Virus record (IMG/VR): IMGVR_UViG_3300031951_000986
Location: 1-27,575 of that record
Reading direction: 5' to 3' (one strand)
Source of the DNA: a virus
DNA length: 27,575 nt
The notes under the pieces are model-generated. The model was not told the origin of the DNA, did no database searches, and saw nothing but the letters and a program-made list of their open reading frames with translations. Shown in pieces: positions 5,428-14,360 of this stretch. Both the position numbers and the translations under genes were made by a program. Each line of letters opens with the position of its first letter. Position 1 is the first letter of the stretch.

Positions 5428-8292
5428 CTAGTAGGCGCGGGCCAGCATGGCCGCGGCTTCGTCCACGGTCGGCATTGTCGGCCATTGGGTCATGGTCCAG
5501 TCGGGGCCGACGTTGTTGGCTTCGCAGTAAGCCTTGATGGCCAGCGCGACGTTCGTTTGCGCCCAGCGATAGTCGCCGTTGGCCGGGTCCATGAACACCG
5601 CCCGCGCGCCGCGCGGATCGTCCCGCAGGTCCACGAACAGGCTGTTGCCGTCGTGACCCGTGAACTCCGCCAGGTACTCCGCAACCGTGCGCTTGGTCCC
5701 CGTGCCGCTGGTCTTGAAGCTGGTAATGTTGCGCTTCGGGCAGAAGATGTAGACGTTGTAGTTGCTCTGAAACGCCGTGGAGAGCGCGCCCGTGACGATG
5801 GTTTGCGCCGTCGCGAGATGGGTCTCGACCAAAAAGATGTTCTGGCGAGCGTTCGGGTTGTTCAGGCCCGTGGCCACGAGATCGAAGATCGTCGCCGAAT
5901 AGTCGGACAGGGCCGCCGCGTAGCCGCTGACGTCCGTGTTCGTCGCGTGGACGATGCATTTTTGCACAACATGATCTTCCGACATGCGGCACAGAATCAT
6001 GTTGCGGTTGTTTACGCTGTCAGGATCGCTCTGGTTCTCGACCTGAGCGATACAGTTCTCGGTCAGCTTGTTGCTGTAGAAAATGCCGATCTCGCGGAAC
6101 AGGCAGTTCCGCAGAATGGAGTTGACCGGACCAACGGAATTGCCCGCCCGCGTAGGCCGCTGATGGCCTTTGACGTAGCACCACTCCGTCAGTGTGGCCG
6201 TGACCTGATCGCAGACGAAGGCGTCGCCCATGACCAGCGCGCCGTTGGCCTGGCGCTCGCCGTTCACCCAGCAGTAGAGATATTCGCCTTTGGTGTAGGA
6301 GCCCGCCGCCGCGTGGCTGTAGAACGCGCTCGTGTAGCAGTCGTAGGCCATGCCGTTGACCCAGCGCCACGAGTAGCCGTTTGCGTTCGGCGAAATGTAG
6401 CAGTTGCCCGCGCTGGCGACCGTCCCCTTGTTGTAGAGGATGAAGTCACGGACCTCGCCGGCCTCGATCTTGAGCGTGTGCGTACCGCCGTGGGAGGCGA
6501 TGATCCCGGCAAACATCGACTTGGGGCCGCCCGAGATGGCGCCGTAGCCGAAGGCGCTATCGTAGACCTCGATCCCCTGCATAACGCCCTGGCGGACGTT
6601 GCCGGCCACCCAGTTGACCACGCAATAGCGATCCGTCGCTTCATAGGTGTAGAGCGTTGAAGACGAGGGGATAGTCGCATCGCGCGGGTTGACGTAGACG
6701 CGGCGGTTGGCGCCGGTCAGGTTCTCGACGAAGAACGAGCCGACCGTGGCGATGCAGTTTGCCTTGGACGTCGCGCGGGTGAGCGCCCGCGTGGAGCCCA
6801 GCGGCTTGGCCGTGGCGTCGGCCACGGTGGTCTCGATGACCTTGATGTAGCTGTAGCCGTCATAGGCCGTCGCGGCGGCGTCAGTGACGATATCGGTGTA
6901 CCAGCAAGCCCCGCTTTCCAGCGTCCAGGTCGCGCCCGTCAGGGACTCGCACCCCTTGATGAGCGGCAGGCGCTGGCCGACCTCGCCGTCTGCATAGTTG
7001 CGCAGGCGGATACCCTTGGTCGTGGTCCCCAGGTCGTTGTAGCTCTCGCGCCAAACGGACCCTTTTTTGAACCCGACGACCGCGCCCTCGGTCAGGGTAG
7101 ACCCGGCGTCCAGCGTTTGCTTGGGCGCAAACCGCGTGCCCGCCGCCGCGTCCGATCCGGCGACGCTATCGAACGCCACCGTGATCCCGGCTTCCGTCAG
7201 CACCGCCTCGGCGTTGTCGCGCTGGCCCCAGCGGGCGTAGGGCGAGATCGCGTCCCAGTCGATGATCCGGCGGTTCTCGGGGACGAACACCGTTTCGGCC
7301 ATCGACAGCACCTGCGGCAGATAGGCCGTATCCGTCTGGTAAAGCTCGATCGGGTAGAGGTTGACCGTCGAGCCGCTGACGTTCGTGATGGTAATGGTGA
7401 TGCTGGACAGGGGAGCGGTGTTGCTCCACGTCTGCTTGTAGACGCCGGGCGAAGGCTGCGTGACGGTGTTCCCCGCCTTAATCGTGGTCCCGGCTTGGTG
7501 GATGCGGATTTCCAGCGCGCCGGTTTGCTGGCCCGTCAGGACCGCGTAGAGGAAGATGTTGCCGGAGGCGTTGAACGGGGCGAAATCCAGACTGGCAGAA
7601 ACCCACGTCGCCCCGGCGGCGAGCGGATAGGTGCCGTCCGCGTTGACCGATCCAGTGGACAGCGTGCCGGCGTACATGCGTACCGGCAGGAGGGCGGGGT
7701 AGTCGCGGAAGTCGCGGACCACTTGGGTGTCAAGGCGCGCCTGCGCCTGCACCAGCGTTTGCGGGTTGGCCGCGTCCGAGCCCCACACTTGAGCCACGAG
7801 AACGGCGGTCCCGGCGCTGTCCAGCCAGTAGTCGAGCGCGGCGCCGTTGGTTCCCGGCGTGGAGAAGTAGCCCCCGCTGGACGTGGCCGCGAGGCCCGCC
7901 GACGTCGTGGCGTACAGAGTCGCGGCAGACGCGGCGGCGATCAGCGCCAGCTTGGCGTCCCCAGCGGCGTCCACGACACCCGCCGACGTCACCCCTTGCG
8001 CCGCGACAGCCGCAATCGCCTCCGCTTCAGCTACGTCAAGCGTGCCAGTGGTCGGGGCCAGGACGAGCGCCGCAGCCGCTTCGATGTCGTCAATGCTATC
8101 CTGTGTAGCGACGTAAAGACCGCCAGTCGGGCCGGTCGCGCTTTCGACCACCTTCGCCGCAACCGCCGCCGCAACGGCAGCGACCGACGTGGCTTCCTGC
8201 GCTTCAACGGCGTCAATAGCCGCCGCTTCCGCCGCCTCTAGGTCAGCAATTCCCACACCCTCGCGGGGCGGCAGGTTAACCGTGATGGGCAT
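5428..8292 (-). CDS. Tailspike / receptor-binding protein with right-handed beta-helix-like region
   Basis: At 954 residues this is the largest protein here and most likely the trimeric adsorption protein. The N-terminal 130 or so residues are extremely Ala/Glu/Val-rich (AAEAAAIDAVEAQEA) and probably form a coiled-coil stem or virion anchor. A beta-rich carbohydrate-binding-like part follows (about 200-350). A long central region (about 370-900) has repeated short strands with Asn, Gly, Cys and aromatic residues (NGYSWRWVNGMAYDCYTS, SILRNCLFREIGIFYSNK), as in parallel beta-helix polysaccharide-degrading or -binding spikes. Catalytic acids cannot be assigned by eye. It sits at the P22 gp9-like position after the ejection genes, although P22 gp9 is shorter. 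Host surface glycan as target is inference. Confidence 0.8.
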   Translation of the reverse strand: MPITVNLPPREGVGIADLEAAEAAAIDAVEAQEATSVAAVAAAVAAKVVESATGPTGGLYVATQDSIDDIEAAAALVLAPTTGTLDVAEAEAIAAVAAQGVTSAGVVDAAGDAKLALIAAASAATLYATTSAGLAATSSGGYFSTPGTNGAALDYWLDSAGTAVLVAQVWGSDAANPQTLVQAQARLDTQVVRDFRDYPALLPVRMYAGTLSTGSVNADGTYPLAAGATWVSASLDFAPFNASGNIFLYAVLTGQQTGALEIRIHQAGTTIKAGNTVTQPSPGVYKQTWSNTAPLSSITITITNVSGSTVNLYPIELYQTDTAYLPQVLSMAETVFVPENRRIIDWDAISPYARWGQRDNAEAVLTEAGITVAFDSVAGSDAAAGTRFAPKQTLDAGSTLTEGAVVGFKKGSVWRESYNDLGTTTKGIRLRNYADGEVGQRLPLIKGCESLTGATWTLESGACWYTDIVTDAAATAYDGYSYIKVIETTVADATAKPLGSTRALTRATSKANCIATVGSFFVENLTGANRRVYVNPRDATIPSSSTLYTYEATDRYCVVNWVAGNVRQGVMQGIEVYDSAFGYGAISGGPKSMFAGIIASHGGTHTLKIEAGEVRDFILYNKGTVASAGNCYISPNANGYSWRWVNGMAYDCYTSAFYSHAAAGSYTKGEYLYCWVNGERQANGALVMGDAFVCDQVTATLTEWCYVKGHQRPTRAGNSVGPVNSILRNCLFREIGIFYSNKLTENCIAQVENQSDPDSVNNRNMILCRMSEDHVVQKCIVHATNTDVSGYAAALSDYSATIFDLVATGLNNPNARQNIFLVETHLATAQTIVTGALSTAFQSNYNVYIFCPKRNITSFKTSGTGTKRTVAEYLAEFTGHDGNSLFVDLRDDPRGARAVFMDPANGDYRWAQTNVALAIKAYCEANNVGPDWTMTQWPTMPTVDEAAAMLARAY

Positions 8293-8295
8293 TAA

Positions 8296-9231
8296 TCAAT
8301 ACCTGATGATGTAGTTGAGAGCGACGTTGCGCGGGCGGGTTTCTGACGCCGTGCCTGCGGTTTCAGTAGCCAGCGTAGTGCCTGCCGTATTGAGGCCCGA
8401 CAGAGCGCGCGTGCCGCCGAAGCTGTTCGAAAACACCAGGATGTTGTGGCTGTGTTGCTCGAACTCGTCGGTTTGCGCCGAACCCAGAACGCGCGAGGTG
8501 TCAACGCCCCGGCTGTTGTCCCAGCCCCGGACGAACTCGCCGCGAAGATCGGGGAGCGGAAGCCGCTTGTTCGCCGCAAAGTCCGCCGCAGCGTTCGCCC
8601 CACGGGTAGAGCCCGCGCCCGCGCTCGTGGTGATCGGGTAGTCCGTCGCGTTGAGCGCCCAAATCAGCGCAAACAGGGTCGCCGTGTCGGCATTGGCCCG
8701 CGACGTACCGCCCGAAGATGCCGAGCCGATGGTTCCGCCGTTACAGATCAGCGCGCCGCCTGGAGCGGTCGTGCCAATGTAGGGCTCCACAATGCCGACA
8801 CGGTTCAACAGCGCGTTGATCGCCGCCGAAGTCAGGCCCGCAAACGCCGCTTGAGGCGTAAAGCCCAGCTTGTCTTCAATCGCGGTCGGACCCAGCTTGG
8901 CCGCCGTCACCGCCTCGTCAACGATATCCGCCGTGTTGACGCCCGAGGAGCCCTCGATAGTGTTGATCGGGTCGGCGCTGTACTTGGCGATGGTGACGTC
9001 CGCCGACGTCTTGATAACGACGCGATATTCCTTCGTCGGGTCCAGATAGACCAGCTCGGGGAAAAACCCGGCGCTGTCCGCAACAACCGGGTTCGACAGG
9101 GGCGTCGTCAGGGCGTCGTCTTCGAACACGTTTGCCAGCGTGGTCGTGCCGGTCAGGTAGAAGTACGCCTTGCCCGCATTGAGAGGGGCGCCAGCGGTCG
9201 TTACCCGGTAGCCGAGTTGATATGCTTGCAT
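8296..9231 (-). CDS. Tail fibre protein with collar domain
   Basis: This 311-residue protein has an N-terminal virion-binding-like domain (YRVTTAGAPLNAGKAYFY, FFPELVYLDPTKEYRVVI). That domain is shared by many short-tailed phage fibres, where it begins with a description-like beta segment and the conserved LDP.KEYRV. A middle linker with helix follows. The C-terminal half carries the phage tail-collar signature: PYIGTTAPGGALICNGG, LPLPDLRGEFVRGWDNSRG, DEFEQHSHN, and the typical end RPRNVALNYIIRY. Collar-domain fibres bind host surface structures. The gene stops two bases before the tailspike start, so the phage carries two adsorption proteins made from one transcript. Confidence 0.9.
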   Translation of the reverse strand: MQAYQLGYRVTTAGAPLNAGKAYFYLTGTTTLANVFEDDALTTPLSNPVVADSAGFFPELVYLDPTKEYRVVIKTSADVTIAKYSADPINTIEGSSGVNTADIVDEAVTAAKLGPTAIEDKLGFTPQAAFAGLTSAAINALLNRVGIVEPYIGTTAPGGALICNGGTIGSASSGGTSRANADTATLFALIWALNATDYPITTSAGAGSTRGANAAADFAANKRLPLPDLRGEFVRGWDNSRGVDTSRVLGSAQTDEFEQHSHNILVFSNSFGGTRALSGLNTAGTTLATETAGTASETRPRNVALNYIIRY

Positions 9232-9404
9232 GGGGTCTCCCCCGGCGTCGGGCGCCGTGGTAAGGGTCGGGGATTATGAGGGATTGCCGTTGAAGCCGGT
9301 TCGCTGGGAACTCGGAAGTTATATGTACGCCAACAGCAAGGCGCTGCCCGGCGTGTTCTTCATGGTTTGGGGCGTGGCCCTGGCCATTCTATGGGTTCGG
9401 GAAG
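9232..9404. other. 173-base gap between fibre and ejection genes
   Basis: This is one of the few non-coding stretches in the leftward operon. It contains a five-pair GC hairpin (CGGCG/CGCCG, around 9243-9257) ahead of the fibre gene. On the + strand an open frame encodes a hydrophobic stretch (GVFFMVWGVALAILWV) that runs on antisense into the ejection gene. I see no T-rich terminator or convincing promoter. A promoter for the adsorption genes is possible here but unsupported. Confidence 0.4.
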
Positions 9405-12110
9405 CTATCGCTCACGCATTGCGTTCACTGACGCCCCGGAAGCCCTACCTACTCTTGCCGCCGCCTGATTACGAAGTCGCGCCATTTCCGATTCAGGAGC
9501 AGGAAGGGCCAGCGGGTTTTGACGCGGAGCCGCCGACGCCGCAGGGCGGGCAAGCAGGTTCCGCGCCTCATCCGGGCTCATCATAAGCACCCGACCGGCA
9601 GCATCCCGCACCGGAACAGACATCCCGCGCGTTTTGATCCTGTCCGCACCCGCCTGGACAACGCGCCCGACAAGCTCACCCATGCCGGCGCGACTGCCCT
9701 GGGTGATGGCAGTGGTCCCGGCGCTGATCAGCACGTCCTCGAAGCTGTCATCCTGTTCGCGGATGGCCTGAGTAATATCTGACGTGACCGATCCGGCGCC
9801 CGGCGCATAGCGACGCTCAAACGCCAGCATCACATCTTCGTCTCGCGCCAGTCGTTGCAGCTTGGCCGCGCCATCCGGCCCAAACAGCGCCTCTAGCTTG
9901 CGCTGCACATGGGGAACCTTAAGGGCGCCGGGCTTAAGACGGCCCGTCTGTTGCAGGCTAAAGAATGCATTGGCCGCACCGGCCTGAGCCGCCTTCCGTT
10001 CTGCCGGCGACATCTTCGCCACTTGTTGCTGAAACTCAGCCGCCGAAACGCGCGACGAAAACAGCCGCCGTTGCGTATCTCCAAACGCCGATTCCGCCGA
10101 CAGGTAGTCCCCCGCCTCGCGCACCGCCGAAACGTATTCGGGATTGCGGTTGCCATCTTCAGCAAGTCGGAACATTTCCTGCCGAAGTTCGGCCCGCGTG
10201 CTTTGAAGGTCGCGCACCGCACCCGTCCTCGGCAGTTTGCCGGTCATGGGATCGCGCAGCGCCTCGATCTGGTCATCCAGCCCGCGCACCACGTAGTCAA
10301 GACTTTGCGTTGTCGGCTGGCGTTCATAAACAGGCGATCCAGCGGGCTCCGGTCGGCCCTCATAGACCCCCTCGAAATCATCGCCGACCGAGTTGCGATA
10401 GTCGGCATCATCTGCCGCTCGCATCCGATCCAACGCGGCCTGGTCGGCTGGCCTAGCAAAACGGCGTTTGCCGGCCAAATTGTCGTCAATGGCGCGCAGC
10501 AGATCGTCACCCGAGACCGCTTGCATGTTGCCGCCGCCATCCATTGAGGGCGGCGGCACGTCGGGGAAATAACCCGCGTCATAAGCCCGTTGCGCGGCCT
10601 CTTCGAGCGAGACGCCTTGCGGGTTCACCAGCTTGCGGCGGAACGGTGAATCCCGGTGCCATTGGTCGGCATCACGCGCGACCAGCTCGCCGCCGTCGTC
10701 ACGAATGCCGCCCAGCTTGCTAACAAAGGTCGCCAGATCATCGCCCTGCGACGGCGCCCTTTTCGGCGCTCGCGGAGCCTGAACAGGCGCAGGCGCATCA
10801 AACGGCGTCACGTCGCTCGCCCACTCCCCGGCGTCGTCAGCAAAGACGATGCCGAGCGTGTCGGGATCAAGGTCCTGGTTACGCATCATGTCGCGGGCGC
10901 GCTGGATGGCCTTGCGGGCCACCGGGCGCTGAAGGATGCGGTCAATCTTGGGGCTGACCATCGGCGCAGTATTGGCAAACGCCTCGTCATAGAGCGGGCG
11001 CGCGGCCTTCTGTCCCCGGCTGACGACATTGTCAATCTGACCTTGCGCCGATGCAGCGGGAACGCCCGTCGCGGCGTCAATGGCGTTCAGCATCCGCTCT
11101 GGGCGGTCGATGGCTCGCGCGTAGAGCTGGCCGCTCAGCGCGTCCGCCGTTGCGCCTTCACGCCTCGCCAGCGCGCCAAGTGCGACTTGGCCGCGACGGC
11201 CCATGACCTCGCCAGCCAAAACCGGCCCGTCAATCGGCGATACAGCCGGAATCTCGCCCTGTTTGGCGACATACCGCAGCGCTTGCTTGGCCACATTGTC
11301 GGGGACGTCGGGAATAATCCCGCCAACCGGGACCGGTTCGCCGCGCGTAAACGGCACGCGACCGCCACCGGCCACGTAACCGCCCGCAGCGCCAAGCGGC
11401 GCAGCAATCAGCGCATTGAGTTGCGCTTGGCCGACGCGCTGTTGACCCGAGCCGCGATCCAGCAGCCCCGACGCGTAGCCTTGCGCCGCAGCGTTCACGC
11501 CACCCGTAAGAGCAGCCGCACCGACACGCCCAGCCGCAGCCGCCTGGAAAGCAGGAGCGCCGGGAACCACTATCGTTGCAGCCGTGCCAGCCCCTTGAGC
11601 CGCGCCGGCCACCAAAGGCCGACGTTCGCGCGCGTCATCTTCGACCCGGCGCGTGGTCGCCATGTTGCGGTCAAACGCATCACCGACGCCGCGAAGCCCC
11701 GCCATAAGGGCGTTGTCACCCGGCATCGCGCGCGGCCTGACCTTGCCAGTCACGGCGTCCGTAACCGTACCAAGTCCGGCGGTAAACTCGTCGCCGATCA
11801 GCAGCCCGCGATTGAGGTTTGCCGCAACGCCCGCCAGTTCATTGAGAATAGGCAGGCCCTTGCCGCGCGCAGCAGCCTTGCGCGGCGCCGTGACAATGGG
11901 ATTGCCCTTGTCAAAGTTTTCATTTCGCCGGATGTTGCCCTCCGGGTCGCGATAATACGAGCCTTTAGGAATACCCGTGCGCGAGCGTCCATCTGACAAG
12001 TCAAACGGATTGGCGTAGCTGCCCTTGCCCCTCGGCTTGGCCGCCAAAGCGGCCACCGGGTCACTCGCGCCCCAAGTGGTGACGGGATCAGACTTTCCCC
12101 ATTCGGCCAT
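9405..12110 (-). CDS. Large DNA-ejection / internal virion protein (gp16 position)
   Basis: The 901-residue protein is the last of four ejection-type genes and sits where P22 has gp16. It starts with Asp/Trp repeats (MAEWGKSDPVTTWGASDPVA) and a basic Gly-rich stretch. It then has long Ala/Gly-rich segments with a hydrophobic character (ATIVVPGAPAFQAAAAGRV, PLGAAGGYVAGGG) that could insert into membrane. Further helical repeats follow. A motif near residues 505-545 (SLEEAAQRAYDAGYFPD then DDLLRAIDDNLAGK) recurs in large polyvalent or ejection proteins of alphaproteobacterial phages. No lysozyme or transglycosylase motif is evident. Such proteins leave the capsid ahead of the DNA and build a trans-envelope conduit. 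The ATG overlaps the previous stop (TAATG). Role from position and composition. Confidence 0.7.
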   Translation of the reverse strand: MAEWGKSDPVTTWGASDPVAALAAKPRGKGSYANPFDLSDGRSRTGIPKGSYYRDPEGNIRRNENFDKGNPIVTAPRKAAARGKGLPILNELAGVAANLNRGLLIGDEFTAGLGTVTDAVTGKVRPRAMPGDNALMAGLRGVGDAFDRNMATTRRVEDDARERRPLVAGAAQGAGTAATIVVPGAPAFQAAAAGRVGAAALTGGVNAAAQGYASGLLDRGSGQQRVGQAQLNALIAAPLGAAGGYVAGGGRVPFTRGEPVPVGGIIPDVPDNVAKQALRYVAKQGEIPAVSPIDGPVLAGEVMGRRGQVALGALARREGATADALSGQLYARAIDRPERMLNAIDAATGVPAASAQGQIDNVVSRGQKAARPLYDEAFANTAPMVSPKIDRILQRPVARKAIQRARDMMRNQDLDPDTLGIVFADDAGEWASDVTPFDAPAPVQAPRAPKRAPSQGDDLATFVSKLGGIRDDGGELVARDADQWHRDSPFRRKLVNPQGVSLEEAAQRAYDAGYFPDVPPPSMDGGGNMQAVSGDDLLRAIDDNLAGKRRFARPADQAALDRMRAADDADYRNSVGDDFEGVYEGRPEPAGSPVYERQPTTQSLDYVVRGLDDQIEALRDPMTGKLPRTGAVRDLQSTRAELRQEMFRLAEDGNRNPEYVSAVREAGDYLSAESAFGDTQRRLFSSRVSAAEFQQQVAKMSPAERKAAQAGAANAFFSLQQTGRLKPGALKVPHVQRKLEALFGPDGAAKLQRLARDEDVMLAFERRYAPGAGSVTSDITQAIREQDDSFEDVLISAGTTAITQGSRAGMGELVGRVVQAGADRIKTRGMSVPVRDAAGRVLMMSPDEARNLLARPAASAAPRQNPLALPAPESEMARLRNQAAARVGRASGASVNAMRER

Positions 12111-12871
12111 TAGGGCTTCCTTTTGATCGTGCCGTCAGGGTGGAGATAGACCGCGCCTTTTGGCAGGGCGTTGTATTGTTGTTCTGAGACAGGAATCGAT
12201 GGGTTGCCTTCAGTCCCCGAGGGGGCTTTCGATCCACGAAAACGGCCTGCCGCGCGGCGTTGGGCCGGGGTCATGGCGCCAAAGTCCGGCTTGACCGTAG
12301 TCTGACCAGGAATACCCGTTACTGGTTTGGCGCGGGCCGCCGGCGCTCCCGCTGGCTTTTGAGCTGCCCAAGCGGCTTCCGCGCCCAAAAGCGTCCCGTT
12401 TTGTTGCGCGTATTGGTCAAGAAACGCTGCATAACCCTGAGAGCGGCTAGCCTCATCTTTAAGACGACGGGCAATAGCTGCATTAGTCGGGCCGGGGAAA
12501 TCTGGATTTGGGACGGAGCGTTTAAACAGCGCAACGTCTTTGTCCGACATAGCGCCGGAACCCGCCTGACGTTGAGCCGGCGCCATTCGATTCGTCAGGC
12601 TTTGCATTTCGGCAAAACGCGGATCAAATGCGCCGCGAACCTCTGACGCGGCTGGCAGAGACCAAAATTCGCCAGTGCCCACATCCTGGTTGATTGCAAT
12701 AAACCGATCAGCGTCACGCGCCGCCGAACCGCTCGATTGTGCAGTTTCGCGCGCGGCGCGAAGCTGGGCCGCCTCTTGCGAGGTTAGTTTGCGCGGCGTG
12801 GCCGAAGGCGTCTTTGCGCGCTGATAAATTGCCAGAAGCTCTTGATCGGACAGCGCCGAAAAATCGGTCAT
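12110..12871 (-). CDS. Hypothetical ejection-associated protein, 253 residues
   Basis: This hydrophilic protein is rich in Ala, Gln, Arg and Pro. A helical N-terminus (ALSDQELLAIYQRAKTP) leads to a long low-complexity region. Mid segments such as RSQGYAAFLDQYAQQNG suggest helices. The last 60 residues (NPSIPVSEQQYNALPKGA then VYLHPDGTIKRKP) match a small terminal motif, YxxLPxGAxYxxPDGxxRxK, that is frequent at the ends of phage ejection or tail proteins. A related sequence, KGSYYRDPEGNIRRN, occurs near residue 50 of the next protein. Start ATG 12871 overlaps the upstream stop (ATGA). The position between two ejection-type genes implies it is packaged or ejected with them. Confidence 0.65.
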   Translation of the reverse strand: MTDFSALSDQELLAIYQRAKTPSATPRKLTSQEAAQLRAARETAQSSGSAARDADRFIAINQDVGTGEFWSLPAASEVRGAFDPRFAEMQSLTNRMAPAQRQAGSGAMSDKDVALFKRSVPNPDFPGPTNAAIARRLKDEASRSQGYAAFLDQYAQQNGTLLGAEAAWAAQKPAGAPAARAKPVTGIPGQTTVKPDFGAMTPAQRRAAGRFRGSKAPSGTEGNPSIPVSEQQYNALPKGAVYLHPDGTIKRKP

Positions 12872-13644
12872 TTCAACACACCACGCCTGCGAAGTTCGGC
12901 TTCAATGGCGCTTAGGTCTGGCGCACCACCCGTCGCCGCCGCCAAAGCGCCACTCATGCCGCCGCCACCCGAGCGCGGCCGCTGCGGGGCAAATGCGCGC
13001 GGCGCCGGGCCAAAGGTCGCGACCTTTTTCCAGCCTTCCGGCGTGCGCTCATAAATGCCGTCCGGGCCTTCGACGTACTCAGGCTCCTGGGTCCCTTGGG
13101 CGGGCTCCCGCAGCGTCCGCACGTCCTGCGTTCGCGGGTTAACCGCCGCGATGCCGCCGTTCCCGAGGTTGAACAGTTGGTACTTGTCCGCTTCGGCTCC
13201 AAGCGCCTGGCTGAACGTGTCGAGCGTTTGGTCTGACAGGTCGGATTGCGCGATCTGCGCCAACATGTCGGGATCAAAGCCGGGAAAGTTCCCCATCGCC
13301 GGGAGGATTTGCGATTGCAGCATTTGGCCCCGCTGTTCAGCCGGTAGGCCGCGAAGGGTTTGCGCCGCCCGCATCAGGAATTGCACCCGCTCGCCAGCCG
13401 CCGCCTTTTCCTGTTCGGAGAGTTGGCGCTGTTGCGTCGCCATGCGGTCTTGTTCGTCGCGCTGATACCGCTGGACGCCCATCCCGGCGTCAAGCATCCC
13501 ACGGCCCAACAGGGCGCCCGAAGCGGCCCCGTAGTCGCCCTGGGCAAGCGCGTTGCCCGCCTGACGCTTGGCCCGATCCTGAGCCATGCCCTCAAGGACG
13601 TTGTAGGTGTCGGAGAACGCCGCGAGCGGGTTAACGAGGTTCAT
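12868..13644 (-). CDS. Ejection-type protein (gp20 position), 258 residues
   Basis: The protein is helical and Gln/Ala-rich. It starts MNLVNPLAAFSDTYNVLEGM and continues with a coiled-coil-like stretch QRYQRDEQDRMATQQRQL. A middle part with QILPAMGNFPGFDPDML follows, and then a beta-like segment (YVEGPDGIYERTPEGWKKV). It ends in a Gly-rich linker and the short helix DLSAIEAELRRRGVLK. I use ATG 13644, seven bases after GGAGGA and overlapping the previous stop (TGATG). An upstream GTG at 13656 lies inside the previous gene and lacks its own ribosome site. Synteny with P22 gene 20 supports an ejection role, but sequence similarity is not visible by eye. Confidence 0.65.
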   Translation of the reverse strand: MNLVNPLAAFSDTYNVLEGMAQDRAKRQAGNALAQGDYGAASGALLGRGMLDAGMGVQRYQRDEQDRMATQQRQLSEQEKAAAGERVQFLMRAAQTLRGLPAEQRGQMLQSQILPAMGNFPGFDPDMLAQIAQSDLSDQTLDTFSQALGAEADKYQLFNLGNGGIAAVNPRTQDVRTLREPAQGTQEPEYVEGPDGIYERTPEGWKKVATFGPAPRAFAPQRPRSGGGGMSGALAAATGGAPDLSAIEAELRRRGVLK

Positions 13645-14360
13645 CAGTTCCTCCACGCGTTCATCGACGGCGATTTATACCCGCCCATGTGAGCGCCAGC
13701 CGATCCGCCGCCAGCCGATCCGCTCATCGGAAAGTTGTTCAGGCCCCAGCCTACGGCGCCGGCAGCACCGCCCAGACCTTGCGCCCATGCGTTGGCTTGG
13801 TTCATGTAAGACGAACCCTGCACCCCGGCATTGTTCATCAGGGCGTTCTGGCTGTTGTTTGCGTACTGCGACCCGGCTTGCTGATTGGCGTTGTTCGCCG
13901 CCTGACCCACACCGGCAAGGCCCGATTGACGGTTCCACCAGTCGCCGTACTCGCCCGCCGCCGTGTTCTGGGCATAGTCGGACACGCCCCGCAGCGCCGA
14001 GCCCGATTGAAGCAGGCCCGCCGTCGCCCGGTTCTGGTTAACCGCCTTCAGGCCCTCCGACATGCGGAAGTTATAGTCCGGGGACGCCTCAAAGCTGGCC
14101 AGCGGGTTTTGCAGGCGACCAAGAGCGCCGACGCCAGCCTGACGCCACGGCTCCTGATCGGCCCGCGTCTGGTTGTATTGGTCCCGCTGGAGCTGAAGGC
14201 TGGCGTCAGTGGCCTGTTGATTGGCCTGCGCCGCCTTTTTGGCCGCGCTCGCCTGTTTGCTGGCGCCATAGATCGACGTACCTGCGGTAAGGGCGGCCGA
14301 CGCCGTGACGGCGCCAGCGGTTGTTCCCAGAAAGCCGACGGCTGCTGCAACGAGGGGCAT
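13644..14360 (-). CDS. Ejection-type protein (gp7 position), 238 residues
   Basis: The N-terminus is hydrophobic and glycine/alanine-rich (LVAAAVGFLGTTAGAVTASA, residues 3-22) and may cross or attach to membrane. A coiled-coil-like Ala/Gln/Lys stretch follows (KQASAAKKAAQANQQA), then DQEPWRQAGVGALGRLQN. Its end is Asn/Gly/Ser-rich, with AGGGSAGAHMGGYKSP last. The motif W-R-x-A-G-x-x-A-L followed by SPDYNFRMSEGLKAVNQNRA is widely seen in phage DNA-transfer or injection proteins of this type. I use ATG 14360, which has AAGGAG upstream and overlaps the previous stop (TAATG). A longer frame would run into the upstream gene. Role well supported by motif plus position. Confidence 0.75.
   Translation of the reverse strand: MPLVAAAVGFLGTTAGAVTASAALTAGTSIYGASKQASAAKKAAQANQQATDASLQLQRDQYNQTRADQEPWRQAGVGALGRLQNPLASFEASPDYNFRMSEGLKAVNQNRATAGLLQSGSALRGVSDYAQNTAAGEYGDWWNRQSGLAGVGQAANNANQQAGSQYANNSQNALMNNAGVQGSSYMNQANAWAQGLGGAAGAVGWGLNNFPMSGSAGGGSAGAHMGGYKSPSMNAWRN

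Noticed and set aside
5317-6660. Long + strand open frame (447 codons) opposite the tailspike gene
   Set aside because: It is antisense to a well-supported gene, its Arg/Val/Gly-rich sequence is typical of GC-rich shadow frames, and no ribosome site or family motif is present.
10656-11996. Long + strand open frame (446 codons) opposite the large ejection gene
   Set aside because: Arg-rich shadow frame without recognisable domains. The - strand gene has P22-like context and translational coupling.
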